A DNA stretch of 64,000 bases from CAYSYM01 sp964435115 (GCA_964435115.1 CAYSYM010000013.1:1-64000), one strand, 5' to 3'; shown: positions 51,582-60,802, numbered from the stretch's first letter. Numbers and translations: made by a program. The notes: generated from the sequence alone by a model not told the origin.

Positions 51582-52697
51582 CTACCCGTACAGCGCTTCG
51601 CCCACCCGCGCGCCGGCCGTGGGTCGCACGGCCCGGATCGCCGCCAGCGCCTCCTCGACCGCGGCGTCGTCGACGTGGCGGTGCGTCACCATGCGGACGG
51701 CGGACGCGCCCATCCCGCCCGAGACCTTGACGCCGCTGCCCGCCAGCGCGGCGGCGAAGGACGCGGTGGTGTGGCCGAGCCCGCCCACGTCGAACCGCAC
51801 GATGTTGCTCTGCACTGTCTCAAAGTCCAGCGATAGGCCGGGGATCGCCGCCAGGCCCTCGGCCAGCCACCGGGCTCGGCGGTGGTCGTCGGCCAGGCGC
51901 TGGACGCCGCTGCGCAGGGCGACGAGCCCGGCCGCGGCCAGCACGCCCGCCTGGCGCATACCGCCGCCCACCATCTTCCGATAGCGGCGCGCCTCGGCGA
52001 TCGTCGCCCGGCTGCCCACCAGGACCGACCCAACCGGCGCCGAGAGGCCCTTCGAGAGACAGAAGGTGATGGTGTCGGCGGGGCGGGCGAGCGCGACCGG
52101 TGGCACACCCAGCGCGATCGCGGCGTTGAAGATCCGCGCGCCATCCAAGTGCACCCGCAGCCCTAGCCCGCGGGCCGCCGCGGCCAGCGCCTCCGTCTCG
52201 GCCACGCCGAGCACGGTGCCGCCGGCCTGGTTGTGCGTGTTCTCGATCGCCAGCAGCGTCGTGCGGGCGTAGTGGACGTTGTCCGGGCGGACCGTGGCCC
52301 GCACCTGGTCGGGGCTCAGACGGCCCCGTCGGCCGACGACGGGTCGCACCGTCAGGCCCCCGAGCCGCGCCGCACCGCCCACCTCCGCGTTAGCGACGTG
52401 GGCCGAAGCTTCGGCGATCACCTCCTCGCCCGGGCGCGCCAGCGTGAGCAGCGCGAGCAGGTTTCCCTGGGTGCCGCTGGTGAGGAAGATGGCCGCCTCC
52501 TTGTCGAACAGGCGCGCCGCCTCCGCCTCGAGCTCGTTCACCGTGGGGTCCTCGCCAAAGACGTCGTCCCCCAGCCGGGCGGTGGCCATGGCCTCGAGCA
52601 TCTCGGGCGTCGGCTGGGTCACCGTGTCGCTGCGGAAGTCGAGCCGCAGCCCGGCCTGCTGGACTCGGTCGGCGGCGTGCTCGAGGGTGATGGCCAT
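51582..52697 (-). CDS. ltaE: Low-specificity L-threonine aldolase
   Basis: 371 aa, PLP-dependent, cleaving threonine or allo-threonine to glycine and acetaldehyde. Typical segments are DFRSDTVTQPTPEML, GDDVFGEDPTVNELE, FLTSGTQGNLLAL and ENTHNQAGG. HLDGARIFNAA contains the PLP-ring Asp, and CLSKGLSAPVGS the lysine. GGAGG lies 4 nt before the ATG, which fixes the start. Beta-eliminating lyases are related, but these motifs are those of aldolases. Confidence 0.93.
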   Translation of the reverse strand: MAITLEHAADRVQQAGLRLDFRSDTVTQPTPEMLEAMATARLGDDVFGEDPTVNELEAEAARLFDKEAAIFLTSGTQGNLLALLTLARPGEEVIAEASAHVANAEVGGAARLGGLTVRPVVGRRGRLSPDQVRATVRPDNVHYARTTLLAIENTHNQAGGTVLGVAETEALAAAARGLGLRVHLDGARIFNAAIALGVPPVALARPADTITFCLSKGLSAPVGSVLVGSRATIAEARRYRKMVGGGMRQAGVLAAAGLVALRSGVQRLADDHRRARWLAEGLAAIPGLSLDFETVQSNIVRFDVGGLGHTTASFAAALAGSGVKVSGGMGASAVRMVTHRHVDDAAVEEALAAIRAVRPTAGARVGEALYG

Positions 52698-52796
52698 GCG
52701 TCCTCCGTCAAGAAGCGCGGGAAGCGCTCGGGAGGAGTGTACGCCTCCCGAGCGCCCTGGAGCGGCGCCATTCCGCCGCCCCGTCGCGGCGATGGA

Positions 52797-54242
52797 TCAG
52801 CCGATCTTGAACCCGAACAGCTGGTTCGCCACCGTGTAGACGCCCAGCAGGCCGATGGCGGCACTACTGATGATGAGCGTCCAGTTGAACAGCGCGCTGC
52901 CGTACACCTTCGGGTCGGTCTCCGTCTTGCGCAGGTACCAGGTAGCGGCCACCACCGCCAGCAGGAAGATGCCTGTCATCACACCGCCGATCTGCACCAT
53001 CAGCACCGGCGACTTGAAGTACAGGTACGCCGCGCCCCAGATGATCGGGAGCGCCACGGTGAAGACCCGAATCCACGTCAGGCGGGTTCCCGGATGGTGC
53101 CAGTCGAACAGGCCGACTATGGCGAGGAAGTTGGCGAACATGCGCGCCTGGCTGGGGATGGCTACCCAGAGCGTCGACCCAAGCACGGCGATGGCGCCGA
53201 CCAGGAAGCCGTACATCGCCCAGGGCCCCAGGGTGTCCGTGTACATCCGCGCGAGCGTGGTGATCATGTCGTTGCCCTGCGGCACGAGCTGCTGCGGACG
53301 CAGCACCGCGGCGCCCATGATGAAGAACGCCAGTGTCGCGAACGTGTAGATCACCCACGAGATCGCCGCGTCCTTGTACATGACGTCCAACCAGCCGCGC
53401 GCCCGACGCGTCCATTCCAGACTGCCGTCCTTCGGCCCGGTCCAGCGGGCGTACCCCTTCTCGATGCACCAGTAGTTGTAGTAGGTGATCTCGTCGGCGC
53501 CGACGCCGGTGATGCCGAACATCGCCACCGCCGCGCCCAGCGCACCCGCCGGGATCTGGAAGGTGAGGCCGCCCAGGAGGTCCGCTGGGCTGTAGCGGAA
53601 TGGGCTGAGCGGCAGGCCAAAGGCGATGGCCACGGTGACGATGGAGAACGCGACCACCATCCAGAACGCGCCCCGCTCCACCAGGCCGTAGCGGTTCGAG
53701 TACAGCAGTAAGATGCTGCCCGCGACGACGATCAGCGTCCACGCAGTGACGGACGTTGCCGAGAGTGGATCGCCGCCGAGCGGGAAGAGGATGCTGAACG
53801 CTACCGCGGTGCCGCCCACGATGCCGCCGACCTGGAGGACCTTGGCCAGCATCAGGATGGCCCACAGCACGTTGACCCATCCCACTCGGCCGAAGACGGG
53901 CGGCACGCGGTTGTACCCGGTGAGCGCGGGCGTGCCGGTGGAGATGGTCCAGCGGGCGAACTCCACCTGCACCGCCACCTTGACCGCGGTGCTGATGATG
54001 ACCATCCAGAGGATGGCGAAGCCCGCTTGCGCTCCCAGCGTCGTCGTGGCGATCAGCTCGCCCGAGCCGACGATCGACGCGCTGAGGATCAAGCCGGGGC
54101 CGAGGTGGCGCAGGCTGGCCAGCCAGCCCCGGGGCGGCTCTCGCACGCCCTCCGGCGTGAGGTGGTACGGATCCGCCACAGGCGGCACGGTCGTGGGCGG
54201 GGCTGCGGCGCTCCCCCGCATGGCAGGCGTGGCTGTTTCCAC
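52797..54242 (-). CDS. Nramp-related membrane transporter without the DPGN motif
   Basis: 481 aa with about eleven membrane helices in the Nramp/SLC11 pattern. The first helix begins LGPGLILSASIVGSGELIATT, where canonical Nramp has DPGN; here the equivalent stretch is GSGE. Helix 6 has GITGVGADEITYYNYW in place of the MPH metal site. So divalent-metal transport by the usual mechanism is not supported. The start is GTG 54242, with GGGAGGTG 4 nt upstream; the longer frame upstream lies inside the next gene's shadow. Confidence 0.85.
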   Translation of the reverse strand: METATPAMRGSAAAPPTTVPPVADPYHLTPEGVREPPRGWLASLRHLGPGLILSASIVGSGELIATTTLGAQAGFAILWMVIISTAVKVAVQVEFARWTISTGTPALTGYNRVPPVFGRVGWVNVLWAILMLAKVLQVGGIVGGTAVAFSILFPLGGDPLSATSVTAWTLIVVAGSILLLYSNRYGLVERGAFWMVVAFSIVTVAIAFGLPLSPFRYSPADLLGGLTFQIPAGALGAAVAMFGITGVGADEITYYNYWCIEKGYARWTGPKDGSLEWTRRARGWLDVMYKDAAISWVIYTFATLAFFIMGAAVLRPQQLVPQGNDMITTLARMYTDTLGPWAMYGFLVGAIAVLGSTLWVAIPSQARMFANFLAIVGLFDWHHPGTRLTWIRVFTVALPIIWGAAYLYFKSPVLMVQIGGVMTGIFLLAVVAATWYLRKTETDPKVYGSALFNWTLIISSAAIGLLGVYTVANQLFGFKIG

Positions 54243-54306
54243 GGCGCACCTCCCGCGGCCAAGTCTATCCCCCGCGCAGGCGGCGCAACAGCCCCTGCCG
54301 GATCTC

Positions 54307-56067
54307 TCAGCGGGTGTCCCGGCGACACCGGCACCTGGGCGCGGGTCCAGGGAGCGCTTCGAGCGGGGTGTCGACCAGACGCCCGGCCAGGCTCCCCGGC
54401 GCTGCCGGCGCCAGCGGCAGCCGGACGGTGAAGGTACTTCCCTCACCCTCCTGGCTCTCCACCAGGATGCTCCCGCCGTGCTGCTCCACGATCTGCCGGA
54501 CCTCGGCGAGCCCCACACCGCTCCCCTGGGTGCGCCCTTCCACATTCCGGGCGCGGCGGAAGCGCTCGAAGATGTAGGGCAGCTCGTCGGGCGGAATCCC
54601 CACGCCGCGGTCGCGCACCTGGAGGACGGCCCAGCCGCCGGCGCCGGTCTCCTCGCGCGCCAGGCGCACCACGACCTCGCGCTCATCCGGCGTGTACTTG
54701 CGAGCGTTGCTCAGCAGGTTGTCCAGGACCCGCTCGAGGCGCGTGGCGTCCCACTGGCCAACCAGCTCGCGCTCGCCGCTCTCCAGGCGGAGGATGCGGC
54801 GCTGGAACGCCGGCCGGAGACCATCCACCGTACGCCGCGCCAGCGCCACCAGGTCGACGGGCTGGTGGCGCAGCCCGGGCGCCCGCCCAGCCTGGAGGCG
54901 AGCCATGCCCACCAACTCCTCGATCATGGCCGCCATCTTCAGCGTGAGCGCCTGGATGCGCGCCAGACCACTGGCGGCCTGCTGGTCGCGCGACCGGGTC
55001 GACGGCTCGTCGCCCGCTCCGTCCGCGAGCCAGCGTTCGAGTAGCTCGGCCTGGAGCCGAATGGCCGCCAGCGGGTTCTTCAGGTCATGCGAGGTGAAGG
55101 CGAGCACGTCGTCGCGCGCCTGGACCGCCTCGCGCGCCTCGCGGTACAGCCGCGCGTTGTCCACGGCCAGCGCCACGCGGCGGCCCAGCTCCTCGATGAT
55201 GGCCAGGTCCGCCGGCTCGTACCGCCGGCTGCCGCGACGCGCGAACAGGCCGATGCTGCCGAACGTCCGCCCGCGCGCCTGCAGCGGCACCGCGACGTAG
55301 GACGTGATGGCGAGCTGCCGGAGCAGAGCGAGCGGCTCGTCGTCCTGGGCCATGGTCTCCCAGCTGCTGTCCGTGAGCTCCGAGTGGCACTCGCTCCGGC
55401 CAGTCCGGCGGACGCGCTGCGAGGGGTGGGGTCCCTCGGGGTCGAAAGGGTAGCGACGCCGCATCTCTCCCAGCAGCTCCTGCGCCTGCGGGTCGGCGGC
55501 ACAGTCGGCTGTCAGCGAGCTCGCCCGGTCATCCAGGAAGACGTCCACCAGGCAGCCGTCCGCGAGGAAGGGCACCGGCAGGCGCGCCGCCGTGGCGATC
55601 GTCTGCTCCTCGTCGAGCGAGGCGGCCAGGAGGGCGGTCGCCTGCGCCAGGAAGTGCTGGGTCTCCTCGGCCCGCCGGCGCTCCACGGCGTACCGCAGCA
55701 CGCGCAGGAGCACGTCACCGTTCACCCGCCCTTTGACGAGGTAGTCCTGCGCGCCCGCGTGGACGGCCGCCAGGGCGAGCTCGGCGTCGGCGGTCCCGCT
55801 CAAGACGACGACGGGCACGTCGGGCGCCCGCGTCGTGACGGCTTGGAGCGTCTCCAGCCCCTGGCTATCGGGCAGGCCGAGGTCCAGGAGGACCACGTCG
55901 ATCCCGGGCGCGGCGAGGCGCCGGAGGCCCCCCGCGAGGGTGTCGACCCATTCGAGGTGGACCGGTGGTGGCGGAAGCTCCGCCAGCATCTCCCTGATCA
56001 GCCGGGCTTCGCCCGGCTGGTCTTCGACGAGCATGACTGCCAGCGGAGCGGCGTGAGCCTCGGGCAT
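54307..56067 (-). CDS. Hybrid histidine kinase: receiver, GAF, HisKA, HATPase
   Basis: 586 aa, soluble. An N-terminal receiver domain (VMLVEDQPGEARL, phospho-Asp in VVLLDLGLPDSQG, VVLSGTAD, Lys in LVKGRV) is followed by a GAF sensor region (about 140-310). A HisKA domain (FTSHDLKNPLAAIRLQ) comes next, then an ATPase domain with DNLLSNARKYT, DRGVGIP and GSGVGLAEV. The receiver at the front suggests that it is itself the target of another kinase. It could serve the orphan regulator at 22446, but nothing links them physically. TAGGCT lies 10 nt before the ATG. Confidence 0.92.
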   Translation of the reverse strand: MPEAHAAPLAVMLVEDQPGEARLIREMLAELPPPPVHLEWVDTLAGGLRRLAAPGIDVVLLDLGLPDSQGLETLQAVTTRAPDVPVVVLSGTADAELALAAVHAGAQDYLVKGRVNGDVLLRVLRYAVERRRAEETQHFLAQATALLAASLDEEQTIATAARLPVPFLADGCLVDVFLDDRASSLTADCAADPQAQELLGEMRRRYPFDPEGPHPSQRVRRTGRSECHSELTDSSWETMAQDDEPLALLRQLAITSYVAVPLQARGRTFGSIGLFARRGSRRYEPADLAIIEELGRRVALAVDNARLYREAREAVQARDDVLAFTSHDLKNPLAAIRLQAELLERWLADGAGDEPSTRSRDQQAASGLARIQALTLKMAAMIEELVGMARLQAGRAPGLRHQPVDLVALARRTVDGLRPAFQRRILRLESGERELVGQWDATRLERVLDNLLSNARKYTPDEREVVVRLAREETGAGGWAVLQVRDRGVGIPPDELPYIFERFRRARNVEGRTQGSGVGLAEVRQIVEQHGGSILVESQEGEGSTFTVRLPLAPAAPGSLAGRLVDTPLEALPGPAPRCRCRRDTR

Positions 56068-56077
56068 CGGCGGCCCG

Positions 56078-56083
56078 AGCCTA
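56078..56083 (-). promoter_or_regulatory. -10-like hexamer TAGGCT, 10 nt before ATG
   Basis: A TANNNT hexamer 10 nt upstream of the sensor kinase start, with no Shine-Dalgarno between them. At the far end of the spacing range. Confidence 0.3.
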
Positions 56084-56217
56084 GCTCAGGTCGGTTGCCC
56101 CGCTCCTTGCCGACCGTAAACGTTACGTGAACGTTGCAGCGCGCCACCCGGTCCGTTTCGCCACCTGGCTGGCGCCGCCACACAGGCGTTGGAGGCGCGG
56201 CGTTGGCGCGGGCGCCA

Positions 56218-56778
56218 CTACTTGAGCGTCTCGAGGTAGGCGACGATCTTCGTGGCCTCGTCGTCGCTCAGGCCGAGGTTGGGCATGGCCGTGCCCGGCT
56301 TGAGCGCGGCCGGGTTCAGGATCCACCGCTTCAGGTCGTCCGGGCTCCGCACCGGCACGGCGCCGCCGGCGATCGTCGTCCGGCCGGCGATGCCAGCCAG
56401 GCTGGGACCGACCGTCCCGGCTGCGCCCGGCACACCGGGGATGACGTGGCAGCCACCACAGCCCTTCTGCGCCAGGAGGGCGCGGCCCGCGGCGGCCGGG
56501 CTGCCCGCGGCGAGCTCCGGGCCGCCGCCCGCCGCCACGGGCTGGCCGAGCTGGTCGGGCGTGCCGCCGGCCCGGCCGCTCTGGAACGCCGGGTTCAGGA
56601 CGTACAGGGCAACGGCGACAGCCGCGGTGAAGGCGAGCGCCGCGATCCCCGCGGCCCAGCCCGCCCAACGCGGGAATGGATCGCGGCTGGCATGCCCGAA
56701 CAGGCCGGCGCCGCCGGTGGCGGTGGTAGATGCCTCGGAGGGGGCGGCAGGGGTGCCGGCCTCTGGCTCGTGGTGCAC
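56218..56778 (-). CDS. Membrane-anchored c-type cytochrome
   Basis: 186 aa. One membrane segment (about 39-61) is followed by a flexible Gly/Pro/Ala linker and a single-heme domain. The heme site is CGGCH at 107-111 and the likely axial Met is Met165 (TAMPNLGLSDDEATKIVAYLETL). The fold and the closing helix are those of class I cytochromes, such as the small subunit type attached to oxidases. No oxidase gene is adjacent. A TAGAAT hexamer lies 6 nt before the GTG start. Confidence 0.9.
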   Translation of the reverse strand: MHHEPEAGTPAAPSEASTTATGGAGLFGHASRDPFPRWAGWAAGIAALAFTAAVAVALYVLNPAFQSGRAGGTPDQLGQPVAAGGGPELAAGSPAAAGRALLAQKGCGGCHVIPGVPGAAGTVGPSLAGIAGRTTIAGGAVPVRSPDDLKRWILNPAALKPGTAMPNLGLSDDEATKIVAYLETLK

Positions 56779-56784
56779 GCGGCG

Positions 56785-56790
56785 ATTCTA
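56785..56790 (-). promoter_or_regulatory. -10 hexamer TAGAAT, 6 nt before GTG
   Basis: A near-consensus -10 with exactly 6 nt to the cytochrome start codon and no Shine-Dalgarno. Confidence 0.55.
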
Positions 56791-56935
56791 CGCGCTGCGC
56801 GTGCCCGCCCGCAGACGGACGGCCCGCCCGGGCAGGTCTTCTGACCTGTCGGTGGATCGAGCGTGGCGCCCGCCTCACCACCCGGGAAGCCCTCTGGCCG
56901 GCGCCCGGACCGCCGCTGTAGCCAGGCGCCAGGCT

Positions 56936-58219
56936 CTACGGGCGTGTGTGCGACTCCGGCGCCAGCGCCGCGGCCTCCGCGGCCGTGATGACGCCCAGGG
57001 CCAGCGCCCGTTCCGGCGCCAGCCGCCCCAGGGCCACCGCCTTGCGCAGTACCTCACGCGCGTGGCGATCGGTCGCCCGGTCGGCCATCATCCCGCCGAT
57101 GATCGTGGCGCCCTGCGCCTCGGCGACCGACGCGTTGTAGGCCTCCACCTCGCGCAGCCGGCCCTCGATGTCCAACTGGCCCAGCGCGCGCTCGTACGCC
57201 AGCAGCACGACGAAGAGCTGGGCCGGGTGGCCGACCCACTTGCCGCTCATCCCCAGGTGCAGGCCGTGGAGCGCGTCAGCGTAGCACGTCTTCAGGCGGC
57301 TGAGGATGCGCGCCCGGTTCGCCTCCGGCGGGAGCGCGGGATCCGGCACGGGGTAGTCAAACGTCATCGTGTCGATTGCCGGCACGCCAATCGCGCCTGC
57401 CACGTTGACGATCTCCATCCGCGCCCAGTCCGCGACCGGGTGGTCATTCCGGATCTCCGGCAGGCCGATGTCCGACGCGTGGTCGGCGATGCCCCAGGCG
57501 ATGCCGACCAGCCGGGGCAGCGCCGCGAGGGCCAGCCTGTCCAGGTTGCGGATCGCCCAGCCGGATTCCACCAGGAGCTCCAGCTTGATCGACCGCTCTG
57601 GCACGTGGAGCGTGCGCTCGATGGCGCCGAGCGTCTCGTCGAGCCACTCCAGCTCTTCCGGATGGTCGGCCTTGGGGAAGACGATGCCGTCCACAGCGCC
57701 GGGGCCGGCGCCGAGAAGGACGGTTGCCAGGTCTTCGGCGGTCCAGGGGAGGTCGAGCCCACTCGGCCGGTAGAAGCGCAGCGTGCCCGGCGGCCAGCGC
57801 GCCTCGCGGAACACCCGCGCGGCTGTCTCGCGCCCGTGCCGCAGCACATCCTCGCGCAGCGCCTGCGCGTCCTCGCCGTCCACCATCACCAGGGGTGCGG
57901 TGGGCTGCTCGCGCGCGAGCAGCGCCGCCACCTGCTCCTCCGGCACCTCGAGCGTCTCAGCCAGCTCGGCGGCCGAGATCCCGAACCGCTCCAGGATCAG
58001 GCTGACGGCGCTGAATCCCCGCTCGACCGCCTTGCGCGCCTTGTCGAAGTCCGACGCCGGGGTCGTGAAGTGCGCCTGCTGGCGCCAGAAGTGGAGCGGT
58101 AGCCCGTCGCTGGTGCGTCCACGCAAGGTTGCCTGGAGCCTGGCGCGCCGCTCCTCGGCCTCCACGACGATGCGCCGGATCGCGTCCCGGGCCCGGTCAG
58201 GGGCCTGCACGTCGTCCAT
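56936..58219 (-). CDS. HpcH/HpaI-CitE-type carbon-carbon lyase
   Basis: 427 aa. Aldolase/citrate-lyase-beta-like segments are LVMVDGEDAQAL (metal-site Glu/Asp), GIVFPKADHPEELEW, IKLELLVESGWAIRN, WGIADHASDIG and GMSGKWVGHPAQL. The latter fits the CoA-substrate group (malyl-CoA or citramalyl-CoA lyases) more than the HpaI group. It is longer than the usual 290-330 aa, with an extra N-terminal helical domain (about 95 aa). ATG 58219 is used (a GTG precedes it directly). The substrate is not defined by context. Confidence 0.8.
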   Translation of the reverse strand: MDDVQAPDRARDAIRRIVVEAEERRARLQATLRGRTSDGLPLHFWRQQAHFTTPASDFDKARKAVERGFSAVSLILERFGISAAELAETLEVPEEQVAALLAREQPTAPLVMVDGEDAQALREDVLRHGRETAARVFREARWPPGTLRFYRPSGLDLPWTAEDLATVLLGAGPGAVDGIVFPKADHPEELEWLDETLGAIERTLHVPERSIKLELLVESGWAIRNLDRLALAALPRLVGIAWGIADHASDIGLPEIRNDHPVADWARMEIVNVAGAIGVPAIDTMTFDYPVPDPALPPEANRARILSRLKTCYADALHGLHLGMSGKWVGHPAQLFVVLLAYERALGQLDIEGRLREVEAYNASVAEAQGATIIGGMMADRATDRHAREVLRKAVALGRLAPERALALGVITAAEAAALAPESHTRP

Positions 58220-58345
58220 CACGTCGCCTGGCGCATAGCCGCCCCGCGTGAGGCTCGGCGGTCGGACAAGTCCGCCGCGTCGCCGGGCCGGATGCGTGAA
58301 TGGGGCACGGGATGGATCGGCGGACGGGCAGCGAGCACGAAGCGC

Positions 58346-60007
58346 TCAGCTCCCGACGACGAGCTCCCCGTCCACGAAGTCCGGGCGGGGATTCAGGACG
58401 ATGTCGACGCCCTCTGAGAGCCCCTGGAGGATCTCCACGTTGCGGTTGTCGGAGGCGCCGGCCAGGACCCGCTGGCGCTTGAGACGGTTCTCCACCACCA
58501 GGTAGACAACGCTCTGGGTGGGCGCGCCCGCCCCGTCTCCGGCCAGGCGCAGCACGGCTTCCTTCGGCACGAGGACCGCGCCCTGGCGCGGGCCCGTCTG
58601 GACGGCGAGCTGCGCGAACATGCCGGCGCGCAGCTTCCCCTGGGGATCCGGCACCTCGACCTGCACGGCCACGGTCCGCGTCCGCGGGTCCAGCACCGGC
58701 GCCACCGATTTCACCACGCCTGAGAACAGGTCCTGCGGGTAGCTCTCCACGCTCACGGCGACCGCCTGGCCGGCCTGAACCTGCGCGGCCAGGCCCTCCT
58801 CCACCTGGACGACCGCCTGCAGCTCCGGCGGGATGAGCGTGAGGATCGGGCCGGTGGGTCCGACTACGCTGCCGGGCGTGGCCTGGATCTCGGTCACGAC
58901 GCCAGCGGTCGGCGCGGCCACGGTGGCGTCGCGCAGGCGCGTGCGGGCCAGTTCGGCCAGGGCGAACGCCTGCTCGGCGCCCGCCTCTGCGGCTTTGATC
59001 TCGTCCGGCGACGCTGGCGAGCCGACCAGCTTCACCTGCGCGTCCGCCGCCTCGACCAGCGCGCGCGCCTGGTCCAGGTCGAAGGCGGTGGCGGAGAGCT
59101 GCGCCAGCGACAGGGCCAGCTCGGCGCTCTGCACGTCCTGCCTGGCCTGTTCGATCGTCTCGACGGATGGGACGGTCGCGCGTGCCGAGGCGGCCGCCTC
59201 CTCTGCCGTGCGGACCTCCTCACGCGCCGCCGCCACGGCGGCGCGGTCGCCGGACCGTGCCGGATCGGCGAGGAGCTGGTTCAGGCGGGTGCGTGCGGCC
59301 GACAGGGCGTTCTCGGCTTGGGCGACCGCCTGGGTCTCAGAGCGGGCGCTCAGGAGCTGCTGCAGCCTGCCGCGCGCCTCCTCGACCCGTTTCTGGAGCG
59401 CGGCCGGGTCGCTGCTCGCCCGCGCCGCTTCCAGCGCCTGGAGCCGCGCCTGAGCCGCCCGCAGGTTCGCCTGCGCCTGGGCCACGACTTCTGGTCGGGG
59501 AGTGGCTTTGAGCTGCGCAAGCTTCGCCTCGGCGGCGGCCTGGGCCGCCTGGGCCTGCAACACCTGCGTCTCCAGCTCGGTCCGGTCCAGCTCGGCCAGC
59601 AGCTCGCCCTCGCGTACCCGCGCCCCTACCTCCACGTAGAGCTTGTCCAGGCGGGCCGTGACCCGCGGGATGACCGCCACTTGCCCCTTAGCCCGCACCT
59701 CCCCCGCCAGGGTAAGCACGCCAGCCAGGTCGGCCCGAATGGTCTTGCCAAGGCGGATAGGGATGTTCGTGCGTCCGCCGCGGTCGGCGACGGGGGTGGT
59801 GGTGCTCACGCCCGGGACGCCGGCCAGGCAAGCAGTGCCGCCGAGGAGCAGGGCGAGACACGGGGGCCCGAGCTTGGCCCAGACCGGCGCCGCGGCGACC
59901 CACGCGCTGAGGTCCCTCACGAGGACGCGCGGAGCGGTCAGGCCAATCAGTGTGTGGCGCGCCGCGCGCGGTACCAGCGACGCGGTGAGGGCGGCACGTC
60001 CAGGCAT
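58346..60007 (-). CDS. Membrane-fusion/periplasmic adaptor protein (HlyD/RND type)
   Basis: 553 aa. An N-terminal segment with a hydrophobic stretch and a lipobox-like LLLGGTAC is followed by the lipoyl half (VIPRVTARLDKLYVEVGARVREGELLAELDR). A long alpha-helical hairpin coiled coil rich in Ala/Gln/Glu (about 140-360) comes next, then the second lipoyl half (VAAPTAGVVTEIQATPGSVV) and the beta-barrel (GMFAQLAVQTG). ATG 60007 is preferred; starts nearer the hydrophobic segment are possible. The partner permease and ATPase are not in the window. Confidence 0.87.
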   Translation of the reverse strand: MPGRAALTASLVPRAARHTLIGLTAPRVLVRDLSAWVAAAPVWAKLGPPCLALLLGGTACLAGVPGVSTTTPVADRGGRTNIPIRLGKTIRADLAGVLTLAGEVRAKGQVAVIPRVTARLDKLYVEVGARVREGELLAELDRTELETQVLQAQAAQAAAEAKLAQLKATPRPEVVAQAQANLRAAQARLQALEAARASSDPAALQKRVEEARGRLQQLLSARSETQAVAQAENALSAARTRLNQLLADPARSGDRAAVAAAREEVRTAEEAAASARATVPSVETIEQARQDVQSAELALSLAQLSATAFDLDQARALVEAADAQVKLVGSPASPDEIKAAEAGAEQAFALAELARTRLRDATVAAPTAGVVTEIQATPGSVVGPTGPILTLIPPELQAVVQVEEGLAAQVQAGQAVAVSVESYPQDLFSGVVKSVAPVLDPRTRTVAVQVEVPDPQGKLRAGMFAQLAVQTGPRQGAVLVPKEAVLRLAGDGAGAPTQSVVYLVVENRLKRQRVLAGASDNRNVEILQGLSEGVDIVLNPRPDFVDGELVVGS

Positions 60008-60099
60008 GTGAGGCTCAACGGACCGGCTGCGATCATACTGTCTGTCGGGACGGGGTGGTAGGGACGGACCGGTCGCCCGCGGCGACCCACGCGCTGAGG
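59891..60099. repeat. 22-bp direct repeat flanking the adaptor gene start
   Basis: CGCGGCGACCCACGCGCTGA followed by GG occurs at 59891-59912 and again at 60078-60099, 187 bp apart in the same orientation. One copy lies inside the adaptor coding region and one between the divergent genes. Probably a local duplication. Confidence 0.6.
60032..60037 (-). promoter_or_regulatory. -10 hexamer TATGAT upstream of the adaptor gene
   Basis: TATGAT on the minus strand, 24 nt before the ATG 60007. It would start transcription about 17 nt before the gene, leaving a short leader. No clear -35. Confidence 0.4.
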
Positions 60100-60140
60100 G
60101 AGAGTGGCGGGAGCCTCGCACGCGCGGGACGCCCAGGCCC

Positions 60141-60146
60141 TAGAAT
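60141..60146 (+). promoter_or_regulatory. -10 hexamer TAGAAT, 8 nt before TTG
   Basis: TAGAAT lies 8 nt before an in-frame TTG at 60155. If leaderless, the NYN-like protein begins there and not at the GTG at 60104. Confidence 0.35.
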
Positions 60147-60154
60147 CGACAGCG

Positions 60155-60748
60155 TTGGTCATCGCTCTCGGGGAGGACGAACGCGAGGCTCCGCCCGCGT
60201 TGCCGCCCCTCCATTCCCCCCGGCCCCCCTCTCTCCAGGACGGGCTCCGTAGCCACGCGGCGCTGCTGGTCGACTATCCGGTGCTCCTGCGAGCCGTGCG
60301 CAGCGTGGACCCGGACGCGGTGCCCCGCCTGGCCGACCTGGTGCGGCGGGCCCAGACACTCGGCCCGCTGCTGGTGGCCCGCGCCTACGGGGCGTGGTAC
60401 GAGATCGACGAGGCGCAAGCGGCCTTCGTCGCGGGGCTCGATCCTGTGTTCGTCCCGCCCACAGGCCCCGGCAGCGTGCCGAGCACGGCGGCCCTCGTCG
60501 CAGACGGCCTGGCGCTCCTCGCGGCCGGGCAGGTCGGCGCGTTCGCACTCAGCGGCGACGACCGACTGCTGCCGCTCGTGGCCGCGGCGCACAAAGCAGG
60601 CCTCCCCGTGGCGCTGATCGGCCACGCCTGCGCGCCGGATGGGCCGTGCCTGAAGCTGGTGGAATTCGGCGAACCAGCGGCGGCGTTCGCGCGTGCACTG
60701 ACGCGCGCGGAGAAGTACCGCCGCCCGGCCGCGGCCCGTTCGGCGTAG
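60155..60748 (+). CDS. NYN/PIN-like domain protein with altered active-site residues
   Basis: 197 aa. The layout (ALLVDYPVLLRAV, VARAYGAWYEID, GLDPVFVPP, ALVADGLALLAAG, FALSGDDRLLPLVAAAHKAGLPVALIG) follows NYN-type PIN-like nucleases of the LabA group. Several acidic positions expected for metal binding differ: DxxN reads DYPV, the K-x-x-D-I-x-L segment is STAALVAD, and SGDSDF reads SGDDRL. Thus it may be inactive or altered. The start is uncertain (TTG 60155 or GTG 60104). Confidence 0.6.
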   Translation: MVIALGEDEREAPPALPPLHSPRPPSLQDGLRSHAALLVDYPVLLRAVRSVDPDAVPRLADLVRRAQTLGPLLVARAYGAWYEIDEAQAAFVAGLDPVFVPPTGPGSVPSTAALVADGLALLAAGQVGAFALSGDDRLLPLVAAAHKAGLPVALIGHACAPDGPCLKLVEFGEPAAAFARALTRAEKYRRPAAARSA

Positions 60749-60802
60749 CCGCGCCCGAGCCGCCTGGCACCGGCGCGCGCTGGCGCCACGCCCGGCCGCG
60801 GC

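Noticed and set aside
54243..54686. N-terminal extension of the Nramp-related protein
   Set aside because: The extra 148 codons overlap the sensor kinase gene and have no hydrophobic pattern; GGGAGGTG before GTG 54242 marks the real start.
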